A stretch of 64,000 nucleotides of DNA from Amycolatopsis pretoriensis (GCF_900107925.1 NZ_FNUJ01000006.1:682001-746000), one strand, 5' to 3'; shown: positions 8,567 to 17,843, counted from the first letter of the stretch. Notes: a model not told the origin generated them from the letters alone. A program made the numbers and translations.

Positions 8567-9433
8567 TCAGGCGACGGCCGGGACGATCTTGTTGCCCACG
8601 ATCTCCGCCTGCGCCACTGGGTCCGGGCCCGAGATGATGCCGATCGCCGTGTCGACGCCCAGGTCGCCCAAGCCGCGCAGCAGGCCCGCCAGCTCGTCGG
8701 CGCGCTCGCCGTACGTGCCCAGCTCGAACGGCAGGATCACCGTCTTCTCGATCGCGTCGTACTCCCGGCCTTCGGCCTCGCACAGCCGGCGCAGGAGCGC
8801 GAGCTTGTCGGCCAGGTCCGGGGTCGGGTACAGGTTGCACGCGTCGCCGTAACGGGCGACCAGGGGCAGCGTGCGCCGCTCGCCGCCGCCGGCGATGAGG
8901 ATCGGGGGGCGCGGGCGGGCCAGCGGTCCCGGCACCAGCAGCGGCTTGGGCAGCCGGTAGTGCTTGCCCTCGAAGGGTTCCGTGCCGCCCTCCCACAGCC
9001 GCAGGCAGATCCGGATGGTCTCCTCGAGCCGCTCGAAGCGCTCGGCCACCGGCGGGAACGCGATCCCCATCCCGGCCGACTCCTCGGCGTCCCAGCCGAC
9101 CCCGACGCCCAGCACGGCCCGGCCGCCGGACAGGACGTCCAGCGACGTGATCGCGTTGGCCAGCACCGCCGGCTCGCGGAAGTGGACCCCGGCCACCACC
9201 GGCGCCAGCCGGGCGCGCGAGCTGTGCACCGCCATCACGGTGAGCGCGGTGAAGCACTCCAGGTAGGGCTGCTCGGGCCCACCCGCCTGCGGCCCCTGCC
9301 ACAGGTGGTCGCCGACGCCGAGCAGGTCCACCCCGGCGTCGTCGGCGGTGCGGGCGAAGCGGGCGATGACCTCGGCCGCCTTCGCCGGGCCGCCCGCCCA
9401 GCCGAACTCCCCGAACTCCAAACCGATCTTCAC
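8567..9433 (-). CDS. LLM-class, probably F420-dependent, oxidoreductase
   Basis: The 288-residue protein has the luciferase-like TIM-barrel signature: start KIGLEFGEFGWAG, then GVGDHLWQGP, the AVLGVGVGWDAEESAGMGI block typical of F420-dependent actinobacterial members, and PPILIAGGGERR. It should use reduced F420 or FMN to reduce or oxidise an unsaturated or carbonyl substrate in the cytosol. GTG at 9433 is chosen because GGGAGG lies 6 bases upstream and the protein then begins at the first barrel strand. It is divergent from the DUF2855 gene. Cluster membership is plausible but unproved. Confidence 0.88.
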   Translation of the reverse strand: MKIGLEFGEFGWAGGPAKAAEVIARFARTADDAGVDLLGVGDHLWQGPQAGGPEQPYLECFTALTVMAVHSSRARLAPVVAGVHFREPAVLANAITSLDVLSGGRAVLGVGVGWDAEESAGMGIAFPPVAERFERLEETIRICLRLWEGGTEPFEGKHYRLPKPLLVPGPLARPRPPILIAGGGERRTLPLVARYGDACNLYPTPDLADKLALLRRLCEAEGREYDAIEKTVILPFELGTYGERADELAGLLRGLGDLGVDTAIGIISGPDPVAQAEIVGNKIVPAVA

Positions 9434-9624
9434 GTGGTCCTCCCGGTCTCCGCGGTAGTCGTGGCGGTCCTTCATGGTGTCAGCGCGGCCGGGCACCGGG
9501 TTCTCGCCGCGTGCGGTCTCCCGCCCCGGCGACCCGCGCCCGGCACTGCGGGAGATGCGGGACTCCCCCGCCGCCGGTGACGATGCGAGACGGCGATCGA
9601 CCCGCGACGCGAGGAGTGTCTCCT

Positions 9625-10689
9625 GTGGACGGATACGGAGTGCTGGTCCGGAAGGACGACCTGACCGCGACCGAGGTCGTCGCGGAACCGGTGCGCCCGC
9701 CCCGCGAAGGTGAGGTAACCCTCGAAGTCGAGCGTTTCGCCCTCGGGCAGATCAACGTCACCTACGCCCGCCTCGGCGGGGCGCTGCTGCCGTTCTGGAA
9801 CGCTTTCCCGGCGCCGGAGGGCCGCGGCCGCGTACCGGTCTGGGGCTTCGCCACCGTCGTCGCGTCGCGCCACCCCGCGGTGGCCGAGGGCAGCCGCTGG
9901 TTCGGCTTCCTGCCCTTCGGCACGCACCACACCCTCGCCGTCGAGCCGGCGGGCGCCGGGTTCGTCGACGCCGCGCCGGAACGCGCCTTCCTGCACCCGT
10001 GGTACCGCACCTACCAGCCCGCCGGCGCCCCCGCGGCGACCGACGACCTGGTCGCGGTGGCCCGGCCGGTGTTCCCGGCGTCGTACCTGCTCGACGAGTT
10101 CGTCGGCGAGCACGCCGCCCAAGGCGCGCGCACCGTCGTGATCACCAGCGCCTCCAGCCGGACCGCGCTCGGCCTGGCGGAGCTGCTGGAGCACCGCGGC
10201 GACCTCACCGTCGTCGGCGTGACGTCGCGGCGCAACTGGGACTTCGTGGCCGGGCGCGGGATCTACGACGTCGTCGCGGCCTACGACGACGTCGCCGCCC
10301 TGCCGGTCACCACGCCCGCCGTGCTCGTCGACTTCACCGCCGCGCCCAAGCTGCTGCGCGAGATCCACGAAAAGCTCGGCGACGGCCTGCGGCACAGCGC
10401 CCTCGTCGGCTACACCAGCCCGGACGCCGTCGTGCAGCCCGACCCGATGCCCGGTCCCGAGCCGCGGATCTTCTTCACCCCGGCCGTCGAATCGGAGACT
10501 GTCGCGCGCGAAGGCGCGGAAGCGTTCTACGCCCGCTACCACGCGGCCGAGGCGCGGTTCGTCGCTCGCGCGGCGTCCTGGTGCGCGGTGCGCCCGGTCT
10601 CCGGCCTGTCCGCCGCCGCGGACGTCTTCCGCGCGCTCGTCGCCGGCGAGCAGCGGCCGGACGAGTGCCACATCGTCAGTCCACAGTAG
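9625..10689 (+). CDS. DUF2855 family protein (MDR/quinone-reductase-like)
   Basis: A 354-residue protein with the features of DUF2855: a GroES-like N-terminal part (VTLEVERFALGQINVTYARLG) and a degenerate Rossmann region (TVVITSASSRTALGLAELL) like that of medium-chain reductases. The SSRT replaces the usual nucleotide glycine loop. Members are tentatively NAD(P)H-dependent oxidoreductases with no defined reaction. The GTG start at 9625 is preceded by GAGGAG. A GGGAGATGC-containing sequence at 9543-9558 lies upstream and resembles the element found before other cluster operons. Confidence 0.85.
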   Translation: MDGYGVLVRKDDLTATEVVAEPVRPPREGEVTLEVERFALGQINVTYARLGGALLPFWNAFPAPEGRGRVPVWGFATVVASRHPAVAEGSRWFGFLPFGTHHTLAVEPAGAGFVDAAPERAFLHPWYRTYQPAGAPAATDDLVAVARPVFPASYLLDEFVGEHAAQGARTVVITSASSRTALGLAELLEHRGDLTVVGVTSRRNWDFVAGRGIYDVVAAYDDVAALPVTTPAVLVDFTAAPKLLREIHEKLGDGLRHSALVGYTSPDAVVQPDPMPGPEPRIFFTPAVESETVAREGAEAFYARYHAAEARFVARAASWCAVRPVSGLSAAADVFRALVAGEQRPDECHIVSPQ

Positions 10690-10701
10690 AACGTGTACCC
10701 G

Positions 10702-10718
10702 GCAACCGGGGAGATGCC
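10702..10718 (+). promoter_or_regulatory. Repeated upstream element GCAACCGGGGAGATGCC
   Basis: Matches 16 of 17 bases of the element at 17999-18015 and lies 82 bases before the DUF2306 start. A related copy on the minus strand precedes the epoxide hydrolase. Position and conservation suggest a binding site for a cluster regulator or a promoter part; the role is inferred. Confidence 0.5.
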
Positions 10719-10799
10719 CGCGCACCCCCAGCGGGGTGAGGCTGGCTCCCGACACCGGCGGCCGCCGTGGGCGCCCCGCGCCGAGCAGGAGGAACAACC

Positions 10800-11492
10800 G
10801 TGACGCAGCACATCGACGAGGTCCGGGTACCGGGTCCGCGGCGGCCGGGCCGGCCGCCGTCCGCGCCCGCCACCGCCGTGAAGTTCTGGCAACGACCGTG
10901 GATCGTCCCGCTCTGGCTGGTCGTCGCCGCGTTCCTGTACGTGCAGACGAGCCCGTTCGTCGGCACGCCGGAGAGCCAGGCGCCGACCCCGCCCCACGAC
11001 GGCTTCGCCGCCTACTACCCGCTGCTCATCGCGCACATCTCGTTCGGCACGGTCGTCATGCTGTCGGCCTGCCTGCAGATGTGGCCGATGATCCGGCACC
11101 GCTACCCGAAGGTGCACCGCGCCTTCGGCCGCGTCTACGCCATCGCCGCCATCCCCACCGGCGTCGCCGGCCTGATCATCGTGCCGTTCGCGCCGCCGGT
11201 CGGCCAGATCGGCGTCACCCTGACGACGGTGCTGTTCCTGGCGAGCACGGTCGCCGCCTGGGTGCTGGCGGTGAAGCGGAAGTTCAAGCTGCACCGGCGG
11301 TTCATGATCTACAGCTTCGCACTGCTGATGAACAACGTGTGGGGCCCGGTCATCGTCAAGATCGGGATGCCGCTCGGCGTCGACATCACCTACCTGCTCG
11401 AGTCCGCCCGCTGGGTGGGCTGGGTCGTCAACCTCATGATCGCGCAGTGGTTCCTGTACTGGACCGCTTCACGACGGCGCGAGTTCGCGTGA
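10800..11492 (+). CDS. DUF2306 integral membrane protein
   Basis: A 230-residue protein with a Pro/Arg-rich cytoplasmic N-terminus and about six hydrophobic segments. The conserved RHRYPKVHRAFGRVYAIA and KRKFKLHRRFMIYSFALL segments are the His-rich loops of DUF2306, a family distantly like heme- or quinone-linked membrane proteins. GTG at 10800 has an AGGAGG ribosome site 6 to 7 bases upstream. It lies between the DUF2855 and FAD-oxidase genes on the same strand with a 40-base gap to the latter. The function is unknown; membrane electron transfer is only a guess. Confidence 0.82.
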   Translation: MTQHIDEVRVPGPRRPGRPPSAPATAVKFWQRPWIVPLWLVVAAFLYVQTSPFVGTPESQAPTPPHDGFAAYYPLLIAHISFGTVVMLSACLQMWPMIRHRYPKVHRAFGRVYAIAAIPTGVAGLIIVPFAPPVGQIGVTLTTVLFLASTVAAWVLAVKRKFKLHRRFMIYSFALLMNNVWGPVIVKIGMPLGVDITYLLESARWVGWVVNLMIAQWFLYWTASRRREFA

Positions 11493-11532
11493 CACGGCCG
11501 GGGACCACCGGCGGGAATCAGGGAGGATCACA

Positions 11533-13053
11533 GTGAGCACCAACGGCCACCCGACCGGGTTCGGCGCGTCCACCATCACGTCCGCGGACCCCCGCTACGC
11601 CAGCATGGTGCGCGGCCACAACCACCGGTTCGTCGCGAAGCCCGACTACGTGCGCGTGGTGACCACGACCGAGCAGGTCGTCGAGACCGTCGGCGCCGCG
11701 GTGGCGGCGGACGAGCGGATCACCGTCCGCAGCGGCGGGCACGGGTTCGAGGACTTCGCGACCGCCGACAGCGGCGTGCTGCTCGACATGTCCGAGATGA
11801 ACCAGGTCTACTACGACCCCGAGCGGCTCGCGTTCGCGATCGAGTCCGGCGCCACCCTCGGGCACGTCTACCGCGTGCTGTTCAAGGGCTGGAACGTCAC
11901 GCTCCCGGCCGGCGAGTGCACCGAGGTCGGCGTCGGCGGGCACTTCGCCGGCGGTGGGTACGGCACGCTCTCGCGGCGCATCGGCGCGGTCGTCGACTAC
12001 CTCTACGCCGTGGAGGTCGTGGTCGTCGACGAGGACGGAACCGCCCGCGCGGTCGTCGCGACCCGCGAGGACGACGACCCGAACCGCGACCTGTGGTGGG
12101 CGCACACCGGCGGCGGTGGCGGCAACTTCGGCATCGTCACGCGGTACTGGGTGCGCTCGCCCGGCGTCACCGAAGGCGCCCCGGAGGAGCTGCTGCCGAA
12201 GGCGCCGAGCATGTGGCGCAACGGCATGGTGGCGTGGGACTGGAGCTCGATCACCGAGGCGGACTTCAAGCGGCTGCTGAAGAACGTCGGCGACTGGTTC
12301 GAGCGCAACAGCGACGCGGGCTCGCCGCACGCGCAGCACTCGGCGTTCTTCTACTCCTCCCACCGCTCCAACGGGATCCTGTCGATCGGCGGCATGGTCG
12401 ACGGCGCGGTCGAGGGCGGCGAGGAGCTGCTGGAGGCGTACTTCGACGCGGTCACCGAAGGCGTTTCGGCGCAGCCGGTGTTCCGCCAGCAGACCCACCG
12501 GCCGTGGCTGTACTTCGCGGCGTACCCGAACTGGGGCGACCAGGGCACCCCGGACATCCGCCGCGTCAAGATCAAGGCCGCGTACCTGCGCAAGGGCTAC
12601 ACGGACGCGCAGATCGACACGATCTGGGAGCACCTGGGCACGGGCGCGAGCAGCCGCAAGGAGCTCATCCTCATCGGCTACGGCGGCGCGGTGAACACGG
12701 TGGCCCCCGAGGCGACGGCCACGGCCCAGCGCGACTCGATCCTCAAGGCCGCGTTCATGGCCTGGTGGGGCGACGAGGCGGACGACGAGCTGGTGCTCGG
12801 CCAGGTCCGCGACTTCTACCGCGACGTCTACGCGGAGACCGGCGGCGTCCCGGTGCCCAACGAGTACAACGACGGTTCGTACATCAACTACCCCGACGCG
12901 GACCTGGCCGACCCGGCGCACAACAAGTCGGGCGTCGCCTGGACGACGTTGTACTACAAGGACAACTACCCGCGGCTGCAGCGGGTGAAGAAGCGGTACG
13001 ACCCGCGGAACGTGTTCCACCACAGCCTTTCGATCGAGCTGCCGGAAGACTGA
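11533..13053 (+). CDS. Bicovalent FAD-linked oxidase (BBE family)
   Basis: A 506-residue PCMH/BBE flavoprotein. Both attachment sites are present: His in RSGGHGFED and Cys in AGECTEVGVGGHFAGGGYG, giving an 8-alpha-histidyl, 6-S-cysteinyl flavin. The C-terminus YDPRNVFHHSLSIEL is the berberine-like substrate segment. Such bicovalent enzymes have high redox potential and carry out demanding O2-coupled oxidations or cyclisations in natural-product pathways. The GTG start at 11533 follows GGGAGG. Related FAD oxidases occur in other enediyne loci, but the substrate here is unknown. Two hairpins follow the stop. Confidence 0.92.
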   Translation: MSTNGHPTGFGASTITSADPRYASMVRGHNHRFVAKPDYVRVVTTTEQVVETVGAAVAADERITVRSGGHGFEDFATADSGVLLDMSEMNQVYYDPERLAFAIESGATLGHVYRVLFKGWNVTLPAGECTEVGVGGHFAGGGYGTLSRRIGAVVDYLYAVEVVVVDEDGTARAVVATREDDDPNRDLWWAHTGGGGGNFGIVTRYWVRSPGVTEGAPEELLPKAPSMWRNGMVAWDWSSITEADFKRLLKNVGDWFERNSDAGSPHAQHSAFFYSSHRSNGILSIGGMVDGAVEGGEELLEAYFDAVTEGVSAQPVFRQQTHRPWLYFAAYPNWGDQGTPDIRRVKIKAAYLRKGYTDAQIDTIWEHLGTGASSRKELILIGYGGAVNTVAPEATATAQRDSILKAAFMAWWGDEADDELVLGQVRDFYRDVYAETGGVPVPNEYNDGSYINYPDADLADPAHNKSGVAWTTLYYKDNYPRLQRVKKRYDPRNVFHHSLSIELPED

Positions 13054-13062
13054 TCCCGATCC

Positions 13063-13103
13063 CGAACGCCCCCGGTGCGCCCTACCCGCACCGGGGGCGT
13101 TCG
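13063..13103. terminator. Terminator hairpin after FAD oxidase
   Basis: A perfect 17-bp stem (left arm CGAACGCCCCCGGTGCG) with a 7-base loop, 9 bases past the FAD-oxidase stop. It is a strong rho-independent-like structure for the plus strand. Confidence 0.75.
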
Positions 13104-13134
13104 GCGTGTTCGGATGCCGGGCCGGGCACGCGAA

Positions 13135-13166
13135 AAAGGGGCTCCAGGTCGCCCTGGAGCCCCTTT
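13135..13166. terminator. Terminator hairpin for the convergent minus-strand operon
   Basis: A perfect 14-bp stem (AAAGGGGCTCCAGG) with a TCGC loop, 11 bases beyond the stop of the solute-binding-like gene. The arms give A- and T-rich ends in both directions, fitting a bidirectional terminator. Confidence 0.75.
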
Positions 13167-13177
13167 CGCCGTCGTCC

Positions 13178-14506
13178 TCAGTCCACCGTGAAGCAGTGCG
13201 GCCCGCGCGGCCCGCCCGCCGCCACATCGCGGTTGTACGCGTCCAGCTTCTCCTGGGCCTCCGCCTCCGCGCGGCGGAAGCGCTCCGCCGGGTCCGCGCC
13301 GCGGGCCAGGACGTCGTCCATCGCCGTCGTCAGCACGTCGTGGATGCCGCCGTAGTCGCCCATCAGGGGGCCGCTCGCGGCCAGTGAACCGTCGCCCGCG
13401 TGGAGCTGGTCCGGGGCCACCCGGTGGTACGGGTGCTCGGCGAAGTAGCCCTCGTCCTCCAGCCGGGCGATCGCCGCGTTCGTGACCGGGATGAAGCTGC
13501 TGATCTTGTGCCACTCCGCCGCGTTGCGCGGGTTGTTCACGAACTGCAGGAACGCCAGCGCGCCCTCCTCGACCACCGGGTCCAGGCCGGCGCCGAGCCA
13601 CAGGGACGTGCCCGCGACGACGTTGCCCGCGAACGGCACCTGCTCGTTGTACGGCAGCCGGCTCACCACCAGGTCGAACCCGGCGTCCTTCGCCGCCGCC
13701 ACCGTGTAGCGCACGTCGGTGCACGAGCTGAAGCGGAACGCCGTCTGCCCGCCGATGAACCGCTGGAACGTGCCGAGCCAGTCGTTCACCGCGCCCGTGT
13801 AGAGGTACGTGCCCTCCGCGTGCAGGCGCCGCCACCACTCCACCCACGTGAGCATTTCCTTGCCCGCCAGGCTGATCCGCGTACCGCGGGTGGTCCGGCC
13901 GTTGTCCGGCTCGACCATCGGCGCGCCCTGCGTGCCCAGTGCCTGCTGGAAGAAGATGCCGTGGTTGGCCCACGTGACGCCGTGGGAGGGACCGCCGGGC
14001 AGCCGGCCGACCGCGGCGCACGCCGCCTCGAGCTCGGCCCAGGTCCGCGGGATCCCGCGGACACCCGCGGCGTCCAAAACGGACTTGTTGGTGTAGAGCA
14101 GGCTCGTCGTGCCGACCGTCGGCATCGACACCAGCACGCCGTCGTGGCTGTAGAACTCGCGCAGCGGGCGGATGACGTCGCCGGTCACCACCGGCTCGCC
14201 GAGGATCTCGGTGCGGCCGGCGACGGCGCGCTCCACCGGCGTGAACAACGGCGCGCCGGCCTGGTCGACGGCGTCGCGGGCGATCTGCGTCGCCGTGTAG
14301 TAGTACTCGGCGATCGCCGGACGACGGCCGCCGAGCGCCGCTTCGTGGATCTCCTGCGGCATCCGGCGGAAGTTGCTGCTCTGGATCTTGATCTCGTACT
14401 CCGGGTGCCGCCGCTCGAACTCCTCGCCGAGCCGCAGCAGCGGTGCCATGTAGTCCGGGAAAGTCAGGTCGGCGAGCCAGACGTCGACCACGGTCCTCGT
14501 ACCCAT
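13178..14506 (-). CDS. Family 1 solute-binding-like protein without export signal
   Basis: A 442-residue protein with the two-lobed extracellular solute-binding fold seen in sugar ABC systems: strand VVDVWLADL, the ERRHPEYEIKIQSSNF segment, TTSLLYTNKSVLDAAG, IPRTWAELEAA and a C-terminal helical region. The N-terminus (MGTRTVVDVWLADL) has no signal peptide, lipobox or twin arginine, and no permease or ATPase gene is nearby. ATG at 14506 is supported by AGGAG about 9 bases upstream. It ends an operon after the ThDP enzyme and HpaB-like hydroxylase, so a cytosolic role in the pathway (ligand carrier, sequestration or an unrecognised enzyme) is more likely than transport. That role is an inference. 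Confidence 0.82.
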   Translation of the reverse strand: MGTRTVVDVWLADLTFPDYMAPLLRLGEEFERRHPEYEIKIQSSNFRRMPQEIHEAALGGRRPAIAEYYYTATQIARDAVDQAGAPLFTPVERAVAGRTEILGEPVVTGDVIRPLREFYSHDGVLVSMPTVGTTSLLYTNKSVLDAAGVRGIPRTWAELEAACAAVGRLPGGPSHGVTWANHGIFFQQALGTQGAPMVEPDNGRTTRGTRISLAGKEMLTWVEWWRRLHAEGTYLYTGAVNDWLGTFQRFIGGQTAFRFSSCTDVRYTVAAAKDAGFDLVVSRLPYNEQVPFAGNVVAGTSLWLGAGLDPVVEEGALAFLQFVNNPRNAAEWHKISSFIPVTNAAIARLEDEGYFAEHPYHRVAPDQLHAGDGSLAASGPLMGDYGGIHDVLTTAMDDVLARGADPAERFRRAEAEAQEKLDAYNRDVAAGGPRGPHCFTVD

Positions 14507-14526
14507 CGGGGTCTTCTCCTCCCAGT

Positions 14527-16212
14527 TCACGCGGCGGCCCGGGGCGCCGCCGCCGGGCCACCGCCCGCCTGCAGCTGTCCGGCCAGGTCCGCCAGGAACC
14601 CGGCCACCACGTCCGGGACGACCTTGCAGTCCAGCACGAGCGTGCCCGCGCGGCCGCGGTCGAGCCACGTCCGGACGGCGTCGAGGTCCTCGACCGTCCG
14701 CACGACGGCGGCCGTGGCCCCGAACGCGCGGGCGACGCCGGCGAAGTCGGTGTCGGCGAACGCGATCGTGTCCGGGTCGGCGACGTCGCCGTAGACGTGC
14801 ACCTCCCAGCCGTAGGCGGCGTCGTCGTAGACGACCACCAGCGCGGATTCGGCCGTGCGGACCAGCGTCTCCAGGTCGGGCAGGCCCATCAGGGCGCCGC
14901 CGTCGCCGAGGGCGACCACGGTCGTGCGGTCCGGGCGCCCGGCGACCGCGCCGACCGCGCCCGCGAAGCCCAGCCCGATCACCTGGAACCCGACCCCGGT
15001 GAAGACCAGGCCCGCGGGGTCCGGGGCCGGCAGGTACATGATCGGCCAGCCGGCGAAGTGCCCGCCGTCGGTGACGAGCGTGCGTTCCGGGGGCAGCAGC
15101 CGGGCCAGCTCCGCCGACAGCGCGCGCGGGTCGATCCGGTCGGCGGTGCTGCGGTCCTCGAACGGCGCGTCGGCCCAGCCGGTCTCGCCGAGTTCGCCGA
15201 GCTCGGTGCGCCAGCCGGACGCGCCGGCACCGCGGGCCCGGAGCGTGTCGAGCAGGGCGACGGCGACGTCGGCGGCGTCGCCGGTGACCGCGAGGTCGAC
15301 CCGCGGGGTCGTCGGGGCGGCGGCGGCGTCGATCTGCACCAGCGTCGCGTCGCGGCCGGGCAGCTTGCCCCCGTGCAGCGTGAACGTGTTGAGCGTGGCG
15401 CCGAAGGCGAGCACGACGTCGGCCTCGGCGATCAGCTCGGCCGCGCGCGGCGAGGAGAACCCGCCGCACAGCCCGACCGACCACCGGTGCCCGGCGAACA
15501 GCCCGGCCGCCTGCACGGTCGTGGCCAGCAGGCCGCCGAGCTCGTCGGCGAGGTCGGCCAGGATCTTCGCCGCCCCGGCCTGCCACGCGCCGGCACCGGC
15601 GAGGACCAGCGGCCGCCGCGCCTGCGCGAGGGCTTCGAGGACGGGCGCCAGCTCGCCGGGCGCGGGCGGGGTCACGTGCACCAGGCGGGTGGTCGCCACC
15701 TGGGGCGCCGGCGCGGCCGGGACCTCGGCCTTCAGCAGGTCGTCGGGCAGGCAGAGCACCACCGGGACGCGGTCCCGGCGGGTCAGCTCCAGCGCGTCCG
15801 CCGCGGTTTCGCGCGCGGTCGCCGGGTCGGTGACGCGGACCGCGCGGGCCCCGAGGCTCTCGATGAACTCGCGCTGGGCGAAGTCGGTCGGCCGCGGCGG
15901 GCGGCCCACCGGGGCGTCCCCGCAGACGAGCAGGACCGGGCTGCGCCGCTTCACCGCCTCGGTGAGCCCGGTCGCGACGTTCGTCAGGCCCGGGCCGTAG
16001 GTGGTGGTGCAGACCGCCACCTCGCCCGTGGTGCGGTAGTACGCCTCGGCCATGGCGATGGCGCCGCCCTCGTGCCGGGCCGGCACGTAGCGGGCGCCGG
16101 TGCCGGTGAGGGCCTCGACGAAGTAGATGTTGCCGTTGCCGACCACGCCGAAGGCGTGCCGGATGCCGTGGTTCGCGATGGTCTCGGCCACCGCGGCCGC
16201 GAGCGTCGTCAT
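14527..16212 (-). CDS. ThDP-dependent enzyme of the acetolactate synthase/benzoylformate decarboxylase superfamily
   Basis: The 561-residue protein has all three domains of the superfamily. The N-terminal Pyr domain carries the cofactor-activating Glu (RHEGGAIAMAEAYYR, about residue 48) and the TTYGPGLTNV loop; a central Rossmann domain follows; and the C-terminal PP domain has GDGG at the start of the ThDP motif, ending in VVVYDDAAYG where NN is more usual. It should make or break a C-C bond next to a carbonyl, by decarboxylation or carboligation of a 2-oxo acid. It lies 20 bases before the solute-binding-like gene and 50 bases after the hydroxylase. A part in making the aryl or acyl side chain is plausible. 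Confidence 0.9.
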   Translation of the reverse strand: MTTLAAAVAETIANHGIRHAFGVVGNGNIYFVEALTGTGARYVPARHEGGAIAMAEAYYRTTGEVAVCTTTYGPGLTNVATGLTEAVKRRSPVLLVCGDAPVGRPPRPTDFAQREFIESLGARAVRVTDPATARETAADALELTRRDRVPVVLCLPDDLLKAEVPAAPAPQVATTRLVHVTPPAPGELAPVLEALAQARRPLVLAGAGAWQAGAAKILADLADELGGLLATTVQAAGLFAGHRWSVGLCGGFSSPRAAELIAEADVVLAFGATLNTFTLHGGKLPGRDATLVQIDAAAAPTTPRVDLAVTGDAADVAVALLDTLRARGAGASGWRTELGELGETGWADAPFEDRSTADRIDPRALSAELARLLPPERTLVTDGGHFAGWPIMYLPAPDPAGLVFTGVGFQVIGLGFAGAVGAVAGRPDRTTVVALGDGGALMGLPDLETLVRTAESALVVVYDDAAYGWEVHVYGDVADPDTIAFADTDFAGVARAFGATAAVVRTVEDLDAVRTWLDRGRAGTLVLDCKVVPDVVAGFLADLAGQLQAGGGPAAAPRAAA

Positions 16213-16262
16213 GTGCCGTCCTTCGTCGTCCCGGACCTCGCGGCCCGTGCCGGTTCGCGGTC

Positions 16263-17843
16263 TCAGAGCCCGGACAGCCCGTCCCGGAGGTGGCGCAGCT
16301 CGCCGAACGACGAGAGGTCGGGCACGGTCCAGCCGTCCAGGTCGTACTCGGCCAGGCATTCGTCCACAAAGGACTTGTAGCCGTCGACCGTGCCGTCGGC
16401 GAGCTGGCCGTAGAGCAACTCCACCCGGGTGTTCTCGTGGCTGCCCGCGTAGTTGCGTTCGTAGAGCTCGTGCCGGCCGCCGAACTCGGTGCCGACGGCG
16501 TCCCACAGCAGCTTCATCACCTTCGCGCGCTCCACCGAGTCGACGCCGCCCGAACCGCGGACGTACTTGTCGAGGTACGGCCGGACCTCGGGGTTCTTGA
16601 AGTCCTCCGCGCTGGAGTTGGTGTAGATCAGCCCGCTCGCGACGTCCTGCATGACGATCTCGCGCACCCGCGGGTAGCCGACCTGCATGAACCACCGGTA
16701 GGCCAGGCCGTACTGCGGGTTGGGCAGGTACGCGCCGTTGCGCCACGGCACCGGGTTGCGCACCGCGGAGTCCGACAGCGACCAGAACAGGTTGCGCCAC
16801 GCCAGCACTTCGCCGACCCGGCTCTGCACGCCGCGGAAGTCCTTGGTACCGGTGATCTCCAGCGCCTTGATCAGCAGCCCGGCGATGAACTCGAGCTTCA
16901 CCGCCAGGCGCGTGCAGCCGTGGAAGGTGAACCGCTCGATGAACCCGGACTGGCCGGTGAACAGCTGCACCTTGCCGATGTCGCCGTAGATGAACACGTC
17001 CTCCCACGGGACGAGCACCTTGTCCAGCACCAGGATCGTGTCGTTCTCGTCGAGCCGCGACGACAGCGGGTGGTCGAACGGGCTGCCCATCACCGCGCTG
17101 GTGGCCGAGTAGGACGGCCGGCAGATCAGCTTGGTGCCGGGCGCGCCGGTCGGGATGGTGCAGACCAGCGCGAACTCGCGCTTCTTGATCGGGATGCCGT
17201 AGTGGGCGATGAAGTTCGCGTGCGTCAGGGCGGACCCGGTCGCGACGACCTTGGCGCCGCTGACGATCAGCCCGGCGTCGGTTTCCTTCTCCACGTGCAC
17301 GAAGACGTCGGCGACCTCGTCCGGCGGCCGGTTCCGGTCGACCGGCGGGTGCACGATCGCGTGGTTCCAGTACAGGACCTTTTCCTGCGCCTCTTTGTAC
17401 CAGCGCCGGGCATTGGCGTCGAAGGGGGCGTAGAAGTCCGCGTTCGCGCCGAGCGTGCCGAGGAACGCGGCCTTGTAGTCCGGGCTGCGACCCATCCAGC
17501 CGTAGGACAGCCGCGACCACGCGGCGATCGCCCGCTGGTCGCCCACGAGGTCCTCGACGCTGCGCGGCGTGGCGAAGAAGCGGTGCGTGTAGCCGTCGCT
17601 GCCGGTGTCGGTCGGCTTCGTGAGGACGTCCTTGGTCGCCGGGTCGTGCAGCGCGTCGTAGAGCCGCGCGGTCATCCGGATCGGGTTGTGGAACGCCGGG
17701 TGCGACGTGACGTCCTTGACCCGCTCGCCGTAGAGGTAGACCGCGCGGTCGTCGCGGAGGCTCTCGATGTACTCGTCGCCGGTCAGCGGGCGCGTCACCC
17801 GCCGGCCGGCCTCGTCCGCGGCGTGGCTCGGTCCCTCGGTCAC
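16263..17843 (-). CDS. HpaB-type two-component flavin hydroxylase (4-hydroxyphenylacetate 3-monooxygenase large-subunit family)
   Basis: This 526-residue protein matches HpaB/SgcC-type enzymes over its length: RPLTGDEYIESLRDDRAVY at the start, the FLGTLGANADFYAPF segment, the flavin-site THANFIAHYGIPIKKREFA region and EDVFIYGD. These oxygenases use FADH2 from a separate reductase to hydroxylate a phenol ortho to its OH. In C-1027 biosynthesis the homologue SgcC acts on a carrier-bound beta-tyrosine. The GTG at 17843, with GGAGAC 6 to 9 bases upstream, is preferred to longer starts. It heads a three-gene minus-strand operon. The reductase at 38276-38839 is the natural partner. Confidence 0.92.
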   Translation of the reverse strand: MTEGPSHAADEAGRRVTRPLTGDEYIESLRDDRAVYLYGERVKDVTSHPAFHNPIRMTARLYDALHDPATKDVLTKPTDTGSDGYTHRFFATPRSVEDLVGDQRAIAAWSRLSYGWMGRSPDYKAAFLGTLGANADFYAPFDANARRWYKEAQEKVLYWNHAIVHPPVDRNRPPDEVADVFVHVEKETDAGLIVSGAKVVATGSALTHANFIAHYGIPIKKREFALVCTIPTGAPGTKLICRPSYSATSAVMGSPFDHPLSSRLDENDTILVLDKVLVPWEDVFIYGDIGKVQLFTGQSGFIERFTFHGCTRLAVKLEFIAGLLIKALEITGTKDFRGVQSRVGEVLAWRNLFWSLSDSAVRNPVPWRNGAYLPNPQYGLAYRWFMQVGYPRVREIVMQDVASGLIYTNSSAEDFKNPEVRPYLDKYVRGSGGVDSVERAKVMKLLWDAVGTEFGGRHELYERNYAGSHENTRVELLYGQLADGTVDGYKSFVDECLAEYDLDGWTVPDLSSFGELRHLRDGLSGL

